DNA from: Comamonas sp. lk
GTDB lineage: Bacteria > Pseudomonadota > Gammaproteobacteria > Burkholderiales > Burkholderiaceae_C
Direction: 5' to 3'
Assembly (NCBI GenBank): GCA_945875225.1
Contig: CAMCJY010000003.1
Coordinates: 1 to 25,047 of the forward strand
Length of the DNA stretch: 25,047 nt
The position numbers and the translations under genes are program-made. The notes under the pieces were generated by a model that was not told the DNA's origin, searched no databases, and saw only the letters and a program-made list of their open reading frames with translations. Below are positions 15,632 through 22,919 of this stretch, piece after piece; the first letter of the stretch is position 1; each line of letters starts with the position of its first letter.

Positions 15632-16566
15632 GCTATTTGTCTCCAATCAAGAACCATCTTCAGACACTCGGCATCGCCAAAGGCGGTGCGGTAGGCGGCA
15701 TCGCCCTGTGTTGCTTCGTGTTGGTGGGTAATCAAACCGTCTAAAGACAAGCGGCCTTCGCCTGCCAATGCGATAACAGCGGCGAGGTCGGGAGGCGACC
15801 ACTGCGCAGCCACACGGATACGCGCTTCGCGCATAAAGGCCGGCGGAAAAACAAAGGACAGCGGTGTGTCATAAAAACCTGCGAGCACCACTTCGCCGCC
15901 GGGGGCCAGGCGGCTGATCAGATCATCAAGCAAGGAGCCCACGCCGCTGACATCACAAATGCATTGGTAATTGCGCCGCGTGTCGGTGGACGGGTCAATC
16001 ACCTCGTAACCCATTGCGCCGCCGCGCCGCGCTGGGTTGGTGTCCCAGACTACGGGGGTGTGACCGGCCAATACGGCCAGGCGCGCAATCATGCGGCCCA
16101 ATACGCCGTGACCGACGATCAAGTCTGGTTGCCGGGTGCCTGGAGCGCTGTGTGCGTGGTAAGCGGTAGCTGCCAGCGCAAACAAGACGCCGCGCTCGCC
16201 CAAGGACTCTTCCATGGGCATGGCGCGCGCAGAGGGCACCACCAGACGCGAAGCCGCGCCGCCAAACAAATTGCGCGCATCGGTAAAACATTGCGAGCCG
16301 GGCAAATAAACCCGTGTGCCCACGGCGAGCGTGGCCTGGTCTCCGGCGGCGACTACGCGGCCCACGGTTTCATAGCCGGGTACCAGCGGATAGCCCATGC
16401 CGGGGAAGGCGGGCATGGTGCCTTCCCATAACATGCGCTCGGTACCGGTGCTGATACCGCTGTACTCGACCTTGATAAGCACGTCACCCGCGCCCATCTC
16501 AGGGAGCTGTAAAGCACTCAGCGCCAAGGCCCTGGGCTGTTGAAAGACAATTGCGTTTGCTTGCAT
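15628..16566 (-). CDS. bchC: Bacteriochlorophyllide dehydrogenase (3-hydroxyethyl oxidation)
   Basis: BchC oxidises the C3 hydroxyethyl group to the acetyl group of bacteriochlorophyllide a. The 312-residue protein is of the medium-chain alcohol dehydrogenase fold with the BchC-type start (QANAIVFQQPRALALSALQL), the GYETVGRVV segment and a coenzyme-binding LIVGHGVLGRM. The ATG at 16566 has no clear Shine-Dalgarno and sits only 3 bp from the first of two PpsR-type sites, so a very short or leaderless message, or read-through from crtF, is likely. Its stop overlaps the bchX start. It is the first bch gene of the superoperon. Confidence 0.95.
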   Translation of the reverse strand: MQANAIVFQQPRALALSALQLPEMGAGDVLIKVEYSGISTGTERMLWEGTMPAFPGMGYPLVPGYETVGRVVAAGDQATLAVGTRVYLPGSQCFTDARNLFGGAASRLVVPSARAMPMEESLGERGVLFALAATAYHAHSAPGTRQPDLIVGHGVLGRMIARLAVLAGHTPVVWDTNPARRGGAMGYEVIDPSTDTRRNYQCICDVSGVGSLLDDLISRLAPGGEVVLAGFYDTPLSFVFPPAFMREARIRVAAQWSPPDLAAVIALAGEGRLSLDGLITHQHEATQGDAAYRTAFGDAECLKMVLDWRQIA

Positions 16567-16569
16567 GGG

Positions 16570-16613
16570 TGTATCGTTACATTGACATTAATTAATGTCA
16601 ATTAGTATTTACA
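16570..16613 (-). promoter_or_regulatory. Double PpsR/CrtJ operator in the bchC promoter
   Basis: Two perfect TGT-N12-ACA sites lie at 16570-16587 and 16596-16613, with exactly 8 bp (ttaattaa) between them. The inner halves form a perfect 22-bp palindrome at 16581-16602. This is the classical spacing for cooperative binding of the aerobic repressor CrtJ/PpsR at bchC. The second site overlaps the crtF stop codon. On the minus strand ttgaca at 16601-16596 could be a -35 box; a good -10 box is not obvious. Confidence 0.85.
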
Positions 16614-17824
16614 AGAGAAGCAGTATTCGAGGGAAAACCCTGACGTTTCCGGCCAATCAGGATCTGCGTTTGCAAAGGCATGGGGTTGGGTACGACCTCC
16701 AAATGCGCAAAACCGGCCTCGGCCATCATGGCCATCAGCTCCCGTGGCGTGCGCAAGCGGCCTGCGCCCATGGCCAGCAGGTAAAAATGGAAATAGGCGT
16801 CACCCTGGGGTGTCTCGCCTTGCTCTTGCGCCATGGGCTCGGACAGCAGCAAAGTGCCGCTAGGCGGCAGAGCCTGGTAGATGGCCGCCAACAGGGTGCG
16901 TACATCGGCGTCCGGGTGGTCATGGGCCACGCGGATCAGGGTCACCAGGTCGGCGCCCTGGGGCAGCGGGTCTTTCAGGAAGCTCCCGGGAAGCGCTTCG
17001 GAGCGCGATTGCAAGCCCTGGCGGGCGAAATTGGCCCGTGCCAGCGCCGCCACTTCGGGCAGGTCAAACAGCTTGACCTGCAGGTGTGTGGCATGCAGCG
17101 CTAAGCGCGACATAAACGTGCCCTGACCACCGCCCACATCCAGCACGCAGCGGTGCTCGTCAAAGCGGTAGCTGGCCAAAATCTCGTCCACCACAAAGGG
17201 CTGCGAGGCCGACATCAGGTTGGAGTAGCGGGCGTATTTTTCGGCCTGCGCTTGTGCGGCCTGGGCCGCCTGCGCCACTTGGACATCCTCGTCCAGCGTA
17301 TAGGGCCAGTACTGCGCCATGGCGCCGGGCTGTCCCGGCCCTTGCAGCATGGCTACCGGGTCTTGCATGTCCTGGTAGAGCACCGCATGGTGTTCGATCA
17401 TGGCGCGTATGCCTGCGTGGCCGGCCACCGGCGCACCCAGCGGGCCCAGGCCGTAGCGGCCTTGGCTGCGTAAATTCAGCAGGCCCAGGGCCAGCGCCGA
17501 CTGCAGCAGGCGCTGCAATCCCGCTGGCGGCAAATTCGTCCACTGGGCCAACTCGTCCAGGCTGCGCGGCTGCTGGGCCACGGCTTCCAAAATGCGCAAT
17601 CGCACACAGGCCAGCAGAACTTGCGAATACACAAATCCGGCCATCAGGTCAAACACCTGGCGCGCGCGCCTGCGGGTGACCCAGCGTGTCAGCGGGTTGG
17701 ACACGCTCCAGCGGTACAGGGCGTCGCTGGTTAACCAGCGGTCCATCAGCGCGCCCAGGCGATCGGCCCAGGGCGTTGTGCGGGCGTGGCCTTGGGGCAG
17801 CGAGGCCAGGTCCAATGTCTTCAT
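16598..17824 (-). CDS. crtF: Hydroxyneurosporene O-methyltransferase
   Basis: CrtF methylates the C1 hydroxyl made by CrtC, using S-adenosylmethionine, to give the methoxy end group of spheroidene or spirilloxanthin. The 408-residue protein has an N-terminal winged-helix dimerisation domain (about residues 60-150) and a C-terminal methyltransferase fold with the SAM motif VLDVGGGQGTF, an LFDLPEV second strand and LIRVAHDHPD near the catalytic site. The ATG at 17824 has an agga site about 11 nt upstream and follows crtE by 43 bp. An Ala/Gln-rich helix (about 213-225, QVAQAAQAAQAQAE) is a local low-complexity insert. Confidence 0.94.
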   Translation of the reverse strand: MKTLDLASLPQGHARTTPWADRLGALMDRWLTSDALYRWSVSNPLTRWVTRRRARQVFDLMAGFVYSQVLLACVRLRILEAVAQQPRSLDELAQWTNLPPAGLQRLLQSALALGLLNLRSQGRYGLGPLGAPVAGHAGIRAMIEHHAVLYQDMQDPVAMLQGPGQPGAMAQYWPYTLDEDVQVAQAAQAAQAQAEKYARYSNLMSASQPFVVDEILASYRFDEHRCVLDVGGGQGTFMSRLALHATHLQVKLFDLPEVAALARANFARQGLQSRSEALPGSFLKDPLPQGADLVTLIRVAHDHPDADVRTLLAAIYQALPPSGTLLLSEPMAQEQGETPQGDAYFHFYLLAMGAGRLRTPRELMAMMAEAGFAHLEVVPNPMPLQTQILIGRKRQGFPSNTASLVNTN

Positions 17825-17867
17825 ACCGGGGTGTTCCTAAAAAGCGCCGTGGTGCGCGTCGTGGTGC

Positions 17868-18764
17868 TCAGGCGCCCACGGTTTGCGTGGCCGCCTGGCG
17901 ATAGGCGTTGCAGGCTACGCGCGGCACCAGACGCTCGGATTCCTGCCAGACCAGGTCGCGCATGGCCTGCGCGGCGGGCCCTTCGGGAATGGAGTCGGCG
18001 GCGGCTTGAATCAGGGACTCAAAGTGCTCAATCGCGCCGGACAAGCCCAGGTTGGCAATCGCATTGGGCCGCGCGTGCTGGGCATCCTGGCCCACCGGCT
18101 TACCCAGCAAATCGGCCTGGCCCATCACGTCGCGGATGTCGTCGGCCACTTGGTAAGCCTCACCCAGGCAGTCGCCCAAGGCCTGCCACTGGCTCGGGTC
18201 GGCCCCGGCGCTCAATGCACCGGCGCAGGTAGCGGCCACAAACAAGGCGCCGGTTTTGGCCCGCTGGTACTGCATCAGCGATACGCGCGACTCCGATTCC
18301 CAGGCCTGACCGGCCACGATGCCGCCAGGCAGGCCCACGCCGCCAGCGATGATTTTTAACAGCCCGGCCAAGCGCTCTGGCGACTTGCCTGCGGCTGCGG
18401 CCAGTGTCTGGAAGGCCAGCACGATGAGCGCATCGCCGGCCAGCACGGCCAAGGGTTGGCCAAAAGCCCAATGCACCGAAGCGCGGCCACGGCGGGTGGG
18501 CGCGTCGTCAAAACAGGGCAGGTCGTCATGTACCAGCGAGGCGCAGTGCAGCAATTCAATGGCGACTGCGGCCGCCTCGCTCAGGGCTGAGTCGTCCTGA
18601 CCACAGGCATGGGCCACGGCCAGGCACAGCTGCGGGCGGATGCGCGCACCGCCAGGAAACACTGCATGACGGACTGCGGAAGCCAGCTTGGGCGGGCAGC
18701 TGGCATCCTCGGCCGCTGCCAGTGCCATGGCCAAAGATTGCTCGATACGGGTAATTGCTTTCAT
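17868..18764 (-). CDS. crtE: Geranylgeranyl diphosphate synthase
   Basis: CrtE chains isopentenyl diphosphate onto allylic primers to make GGPP, used for carotenoids and for the bacteriochlorophyll tail. The 298-residue trans-prenyltransferase has the first aspartate-rich motif HDDLPCFDD (DDx4D type), GGARIRPQL for diphosphate binding, and the second motif VADDIRDVMG. The ATG at 18764 is chosen because an aaggaga site lies about 9 nt upstream; upstream in-frame codons lack one. A sigma70-like promoter with a PpsR site lies at 18830-18866. It is the first gene of the superoperon. Confidence 0.94.
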   Translation of the reverse strand: MKAITRIEQSLAMALAAAEDASCPPKLASAVRHAVFPGGARIRPQLCLAVAHACGQDDSALSEAAAVAIELLHCASLVHDDLPCFDDAPTRRGRASVHWAFGQPLAVLAGDALIVLAFQTLAAAAGKSPERLAGLLKIIAGGVGLPGGIVAGQAWESESRVSLMQYQRAKTGALFVAATCAGALSAGADPSQWQALGDCLGEAYQVADDIRDVMGQADLLGKPVGQDAQHARPNAIANLGLSGAIEHFESLIQAAADSIPEGPAAQAMRDLVWQESERLVPRVACNAYRQAATQTVGA

Positions 18765-18800
18765 TGCCTGTCTCCTTGGGTGTTGCTGGGTCGGGTTTAA

Positions 18801-18824
18801 TAGTGACAACTTCGCTTGTCACTA
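18801..18824. promoter_or_regulatory. Perfect 9-bp inverted repeat in the crtE leader
   Basis: Arms tagtgacaa and ttgtcacta flank a 6-nt centre. It lies between the predicted crtE transcription start (near 18830) and the start codon. It can be an RNA hairpin with a GCGAAG loop or a dimeric repressor operator; which one cannot be told from sequence. Confidence 0.6.
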
Positions 18825-18829
18825 TTTGA

Positions 18830-18866
18830 TGTAAACAAATGTAGACACTTATTTCAAGGCTGTCAA
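18830..18866 (-). promoter_or_regulatory. crtE promoter with PpsR/CrtJ site
   Basis: On the minus strand ttgaca (18866-18861) and tacatt (18843-18838) are spaced by 17 bp, a good sigma70-like promoter. A perfect TGT-N12-ACA site at 18830-18847 covers the -10 box, and a one-base-off copy, TGT-N12-ACG at 18861-18878, covers the -35 box. This predicts aerobic repression of the whole superoperon by PpsR/CrtJ. Confidence 0.8.
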
Positions 18867-18979
18867 CGCGGGTTTACGCGTTAATTCACTTTTTTTGAAA
18901 GAAAAAAACCATGGCCTAGCGGCGCTCAGAAGGGGAGCCAGTTGCAGTGCGCTGGCAGAGGGAAAGCGCGGGTGTGCGC

Positions 18980-19885
18980 CTAGTCCACGGCGCGCAAAAT
19001 GCACTGCGCCAAGGTGTCTGGCCGCTCTTCATGGGCCAGGTGGCCGAGGCCGGGGAGCCGTTTTACGGGCGGCGGGGGCTGTCGCTTGAGTGACGCCGCA
19101 GCACGCTCGGACACCGATGGTGGAACGATCAAGTCCTGTTCGCCTGCGATCAGCGTCAGCGGTGTTTCTAGCGCTGGCAGCCGCCTCCAAAACGTGTGCA
19201 AGTCCCAATGCGCCATCATGGCCAGCGCGCCGGCGCTATGGGCGGGCTGGGCGATCAGCTTTTGGTAGAGCGCGCGGCCCTGCGCGTCAAGGTGAGAGCC
19301 GGTACCGTCCAGCAGTCTTTGCAGCACCGCGGGTTGCCCTGCTTGCCAGGAAAAAAGCTCGGGCACAAAAGGCGCTTTGGCCAGCAACTTGGCCATGGGC
19401 GAAAACAACTGCCCGGCCAGGCCATCGAGTGGCAGCAGCGCACCATTGAGGGAGACGATGCGCTGGAACTGCACATGGCCGTCCAAAGACAGCATGCAAG
19501 CCACCGCCGCCCCGGCCGAGTGGCCGACGATGGTGTGCGGCACGACGCCCATCTGCGTTAGCACTTGCGCCACCCCGGCAGCCATACCCGGCAGCGAAAA
19601 CAGGGTCGCGACCTCGGAAGGTGCGGGCACGGCGCTAAACGCATGACCTGGAAAGTCCAGCGCCAGTACGCTGTAGCGCGCGCCCAACAGCGGAAAGACA
19701 TCGCGCCAAGAATGCGTGGAGGCGCCGGTGCCATGCAGCAGCAGCACCGTAGGCGCTTGTGCATCAGAGTGCGGCGCGTACTGCACGTGCCAGCGTAAGC
19801 GCGGGGTATCCACAAAGCGCGAGTACTGGCGCAGCGGCCAATCGGCGCCATCGCGCTCCCAGTCCAGGCCTTGGCGTGGGGGCAT
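18980..19885 (-). CDS. bchO: BchO, alpha/beta hydrolase linked to Mg-chelatase
   Basis: BchO is an alpha/beta-hydrolase-fold protein found with bchI/bchD and thought to assist Mg-chelatase; its chemical role is not settled. The 301-residue protein shows the oxyanion segment LLLHGTGASTHSW, the nucleophile elbow VGHSAGA (Ser123), and a late GLGHLAHEE histidine. An Asp in GEQDLIVPP fits the acid. The ATG at 19885 lies 13 bp after bchD. Order bchI-bchD-bchO supports the name over generic hydrolase. The 170 bp after its stop hold the crtE promoter. Confidence 0.92.
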   Translation of the reverse strand: MPPRQGLDWERDGADWPLRQYSRFVDTPRLRWHVQYAPHSDAQAPTVLLLHGTGASTHSWRDVFPLLGARYSVLALDFPGHAFSAVPAPSEVATLFSLPGMAAGVAQVLTQMGVVPHTIVGHSAGAAVACMLSLDGHVQFQRIVSLNGALLPLDGLAGQLFSPMAKLLAKAPFVPELFSWQAGQPAVLQRLLDGTGSHLDAQGRALYQKLIAQPAHSAGALAMMAHWDLHTFWRRLPALETPLTLIAGEQDLIVPPSVSERAAASLKRQPPPPVKRLPGLGHLAHEERPDTLAQCILRAVD

Positions 19886-19898
19886 AGCGCGCGCCAAT

Positions 19899-21725
19899 TT
19901 AGTTGCGCCCGGCGACTGCGCGCACCGCCTGGTTGAGCGACTGCGCGCCGCCATAGGGCAGGGCCAGGTACTGCGCGCCCATGGCAACAGCCAGTTGCTC
20001 GACGCTGTTTTGGGGCTGGGGCGAGGTGTCCACCAGCAGCACGCTCACTCCGATGGAGCGCAACTGCGCTGCAGCAGCCAGGGCGTCGCTGGCGGCGGGC
20101 CCGCGGCCCGCGCTGCCGTCGCGGGCAATATTGGCTTTGCCATCGGTCAGCAGCACCACGATAGGCGTTTCGCCCTTACGCTTAATTTGCACGGCCAGTG
20201 CGGCGGCTGCATCAATCGCGGTAGCCAGCGGTGTGCCGCCGCCGCCGGGCAGACCGGCCAGGCTGCGTTTGGCGCGTACCAGCGAGCGCGTGGGTGGCAG
20301 CAATACCTCGGCAACTTTGCCTCGAAAGGCCAGCACCGCCACGCTGTCGCGCCGCACATAGCAATCGGCCAGCAGCAGCTCGACCGCGCCTTTGGCCTCG
20401 GCCAGCCGGTTCAGCGCCGACGAGCCCGAGGCATCGACCACAAACACGGTGGTGGTCTGGCCTAGTTGGCGAAAGCGCGTGACATGAAAATCTTCTTTGC
20501 GCACCACGATGCACGGCGTCATCACCGATGCTGATGCCGATGCCGGCGCCAGGGTGCTGCGGCGCAGTCTTTGCCAGGGCGCGGCGGCGCGCAAAGTCTC
20601 CAGCACGTTGATGCGTTGGCCGGCGCGCGGCTCGCCTCTGCGCGCGCCCACGGGACGGCCCCGCAAAGCGTTTTTTTGCTCGGCACCGGCGCTGCCAGAA
20701 GTGGGCGTTTTGGCACGCTGCAAAGCGCCTATCTTCAGGCTGGCGAGCAAGCCGGCGGGTATGGCCGCTTGCGCCGCTTCGAGCACGCGCTCGGCCATTT
20801 CTTGCGGGTCTGGCGGCTGGCTGTCCGCGTCGTCCTTGTCCTCGTTCTTAGAGTCGTCTTGCGCATCTTGGGGCGACTCGGGCGGCGGCTCTGGGGCTGG
20901 CTGCTCGGGTGGCTCGGGTGGGCTTGCTTGCTCTTGTGGTGACCCAGGTTCCTGTTGCTCGGGCGCAGGGGGCAGTCTGGTCGCGCGCGGCGCCAGCACC
21001 ACGCGCGCAGCAACGGCAATATGTTCCTCCTCTACCGTGTCGCTGCCGGCCAGCGCGGCGGCGGCCCGGGCTGCGCGCGCAGCAAACAGGCTGGCGCGCA
21101 GCGAATCAATGCCCAGCGCCATCGCTGCCGCGCACAAGGCCTGCACCGACTCCTGGGCCATCTGCACCCGCCCCAAACGCAAACGTGCGGCTTGCACTTC
21201 ATCCGCGGTCCACTGCGGGCCTTCTTCGTCCGCTGCTTGACTGTCCATGCGCAGATGAAAAGCCAGGCGCTCTGCCAGGCTGGCGGGCAGTTGCTCGTCC
21301 GCGTCGGCGCCTTCGTCCAGGGCCACCATGCCGACGCGGGCAGGCAGCACGCGGTCCAGGCCATCGCGCTGCAGCAGCACCTGGCCGCTGTCGAGCACAC
21401 TGCCAAAGCGCGCAGCCGCGCCCACCGTCATGCGCTCTGCCATGGCCAGCACCAGCACGCCGCCATCGGCCTGTGCCAACAAGCCTTGCAGCGCCACCGG
21501 GCGGCTCGCTTGCAGCGTAGCCCCCAGGTCCAGGCCGCCCAGCAAAGCGGTGTCGCCGGTATTTAAGGGCACCCGCCTGAAAGGACTTTCTGCGGGCAAC
21601 AGGGTGTGCAGCAGCGCCAGCCATTCATCGCGCGCTGCGCAGGCCGGTGCGCGCAAGGCCACACCGCCCAGGCCTGCCGGGTCAACGGCAAACAGGGCGG
21701 CAATCGTGGCGGCGTCGCCTCGCAT
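19899..21725 (-). CDS. bchD: Magnesium chelatase subunit D
   Basis: BchD joins BchI in the AAA+ double ring that drives Mg insertion into protoporphyrin IX by BchH. The 608-residue protein has a degenerate N-terminal AAA-like domain without a Walker A motif, a long Pro/Glu/Asp-rich linker (about 255-305) and a C-terminal von Willebrand A domain with the MIDAS start VFVVDASGSSALNRL, the later threonine in GGGGTPLATA and VVLLTDGKAN. This is the normal BchD layout. The ATG at 21725 follows the bchI stop by 9 bp. It ends 13 bp before bchO. Confidence 0.96.
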   Translation of the reverse strand: MRGDAATIAALFAVDPAGLGGVALRAPACAARDEWLALLHTLLPAESPFRRVPLNTGDTALLGGLDLGATLQASRPVALQGLLAQADGGVLVLAMAERMTVGAAARFGSVLDSGQVLLQRDGLDRVLPARVGMVALDEGADADEQLPASLAERLAFHLRMDSQAADEEGPQWTADEVQAARLRLGRVQMAQESVQALCAAAMALGIDSLRASLFAARAARAAAALAGSDTVEEEHIAVAARVVLAPRATRLPPAPEQQEPGSPQEQASPPEPPEQPAPEPPPESPQDAQDDSKNEDKDDADSQPPDPQEMAERVLEAAQAAIPAGLLASLKIGALQRAKTPTSGSAGAEQKNALRGRPVGARRGEPRAGQRINVLETLRAAAPWQRLRRSTLAPASASASVMTPCIVVRKEDFHVTRFRQLGQTTTVFVVDASGSSALNRLAEAKGAVELLLADCYVRRDSVAVLAFRGKVAEVLLPPTRSLVRAKRSLAGLPGGGGTPLATAIDAAAALAVQIKRKGETPIVVLLTDGKANIARDGSAGRGPAASDALAAAAQLRSIGVSVLLVDTSPQPQNSVEQLAVAMGAQYLALPYGGAQSLNQAVRAVAGRN

Positions 21726-21734
21726 GGCAAAAAA

Positions 21735-22763
21735 TTATTTTTGCGGCGCTGCGGCCAACTCGGCCAGCGCCCGTTCCACCCGGGTGGACGAGCCCGCATC
21801 GTCCAGCGGATTACGCCGCAAGCGGTGACGCAGAGCCGGCGGGGCTACGCGCTCTAAATGGGCTTGCGTCACGGCCGTGTCGCCTTGCCAGGCGGCCAGG
21901 GCGCGGGCGGCGCGCACCAGCGTCAGGTCGCCGCGCAGCCCGTCGGTGCCCAGGGCCATGCACAACTGCGCTGTAAAGGCGCGCGCGCTATCGGGTATCC
22001 GCACCGCGGCCAGACGCTTGCGCCCGGCCACGATGCCTTTGCGCACTTTGTCGTCTTCTTTTTTCCAATGCTCGGTAAAGGCTTGCGGGTCTTGCTCGAA
22101 GGCATCACGGCGCTTGACCACCTCGACCCGCTGTTCCAAAGTACCCGGCGTTTTCACCTCCACCGACAGGCCAAAGCGGTCCAGCAACTGGGGCCGCAAT
22201 TCGCCTTCTTCCGGGTTGCCGCTGCCGATCAGCACAAAGCGCGCCGGGTGGCGCACGCTCAGGCCTTCGCGCTCGACCACGTTCTCGCCAGAGGCGGCCA
22301 CGTCGATTAGCAAGTCCACCAAATGGTCCTCTAGTAAATTGACTTCGTCGATGTACAAATAGCCTCGGTTGGCGCGGGCCAGCAGGCCGGGCTCAAAGGC
22401 CTTGACGCCCTGCGACAAGGCGCGCTCCAGGTCCAGCGCACCCACCACGCGGTCTTCGGTAGCGCCCAGTGGCAGATCGACCACCGGAACGCCGACCAAC
22501 GCGCTGGCGCGGGCTTTGCCGTTGGCCGCGGCCAGGCAATTAGGGCAGCGGGCGGCGTCCGGGTCGCAGCCGTAGCGGCAGCCGGTGACGACGCGCATTT
22601 TGGGCAGCAAGGCGGCTAAGGCACGAACGGCGGTGGACTTGCCGGTGCCCCGGTCGCCAAAGACCAGCACGCCGCCAATCGTGGGGTCAATGGCGGTGAG
22701 CAAGATGGAAAGCTTCATGTCGTCCTGGCCGACGATGGCGGAAAAAGGAAAGGTCAAAGCCAT
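21735..22763 (-). CDS. bchI: Magnesium chelatase ATPase subunit I
   Basis: BchI is the ATP-hydrolysing AAA+ subunit of Mg-chelatase. The 342-residue protein has Walker A GDRGTGKST (36-44), a cysteine-bearing insert (GCRYGCDPDAARCPNC, 61-76) usual in BchI, Walker B YLYIDE (135-140), sensor region IGSGNPEEGELRPQLLDRFG (179-198) and the C-terminal lid. The ATG at 22763 is taken by similarity to MxxTFPFSAIVGQ starts. It is the first of bchIDO. About 60 bp upstream lies the end of an LPOR-like remnant; no clear promoter is seen, so transcription may come from the hydrolase gene upstream. Confidence 0.97.
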   Translation of the reverse strand: MALTFPFSAIVGQDDMKLSILLTAIDPTIGGVLVFGDRGTGKSTAVRALAALLPKMRVVTGCRYGCDPDAARCPNCLAAANGKARASALVGVPVVDLPLGATEDRVVGALDLERALSQGVKAFEPGLLARANRGYLYIDEVNLLEDHLVDLLIDVAASGENVVEREGLSVRHPARFVLIGSGNPEEGELRPQLLDRFGLSVEVKTPGTLEQRVEVVKRRDAFEQDPQAFTEHWKKEDDKVRKGIVAGRKRLAAVRIPDSARAFTAQLCMALGTDGLRGDLTLVRAARALAAWQGDTAVTQAHLERVAPPALRHRLRRNPLDDAGSSTRVERALAELAAAPQK

Positions 22764-22823
22764 GGGGTAAGGGGTGAAAGTGGGTAAATAAAGTGGAATG
22801 GTTTCAGCGCGATGTACTGGCTA

Positions 22824-22919
22824 TCATGCCAGCCGCGCCACCAGCGCTTGCGTTGCATACAGGCCCACGCCCGAGGAAGCGCCCGTCACCATGGCGGTGG
22901 CTGGTGCTGCATTACTCAC
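22824..22919 (-). pseudogene. Truncated light-dependent protochlorophyllide reductase (LPOR)-like remnant
   Basis: A 31-codon frame starts with GTG at 22919, overlapping the hydrolase stop, and has a ggag site about 9 nt upstream. It encodes a nucleotide-binding start, AMVTGASSGVGLYATQALVA, then RLA and a stop. TGASSGVGLY followed by A-x-x-AL is the LPOR signature, whereas general SDRs usually have TGASSGIG. Full LPOR has more than 300 residues, so only the first strand, loop and helix remain. The last residues (LVARLA-stop) could be an in-frame join to the old C-terminus, which is inference. The intact start signals suggest recent loss. Confidence 0.7.

Noticed and set aside
14684..15694. 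336-codon plus-strand frame opposite bchX
   Set aside because: Mirror frame of the conserved bchX gene; no motif and no ribosome site.
17826..17880. Possible terminator between crtE and crtF (gcgcc ... ggcgc then ttttt on the minus strand)
   Set aside because: The stem is only 5 bp with a 22-nt loop; too weak to call.
18888..18910. T7-gaaag-A7 hairpin near the end of bchO
   Set aside because: Pure A-T stem upstream of the crtE promoter; no GC stem next to the T-run, so not a credible bchO terminator.
22817..22832. Small hairpin ctggc-tatcat-gccag at the LPOR remnant stop
   Set aside because: Only 5 bp of stem and no T-run; no clear role.
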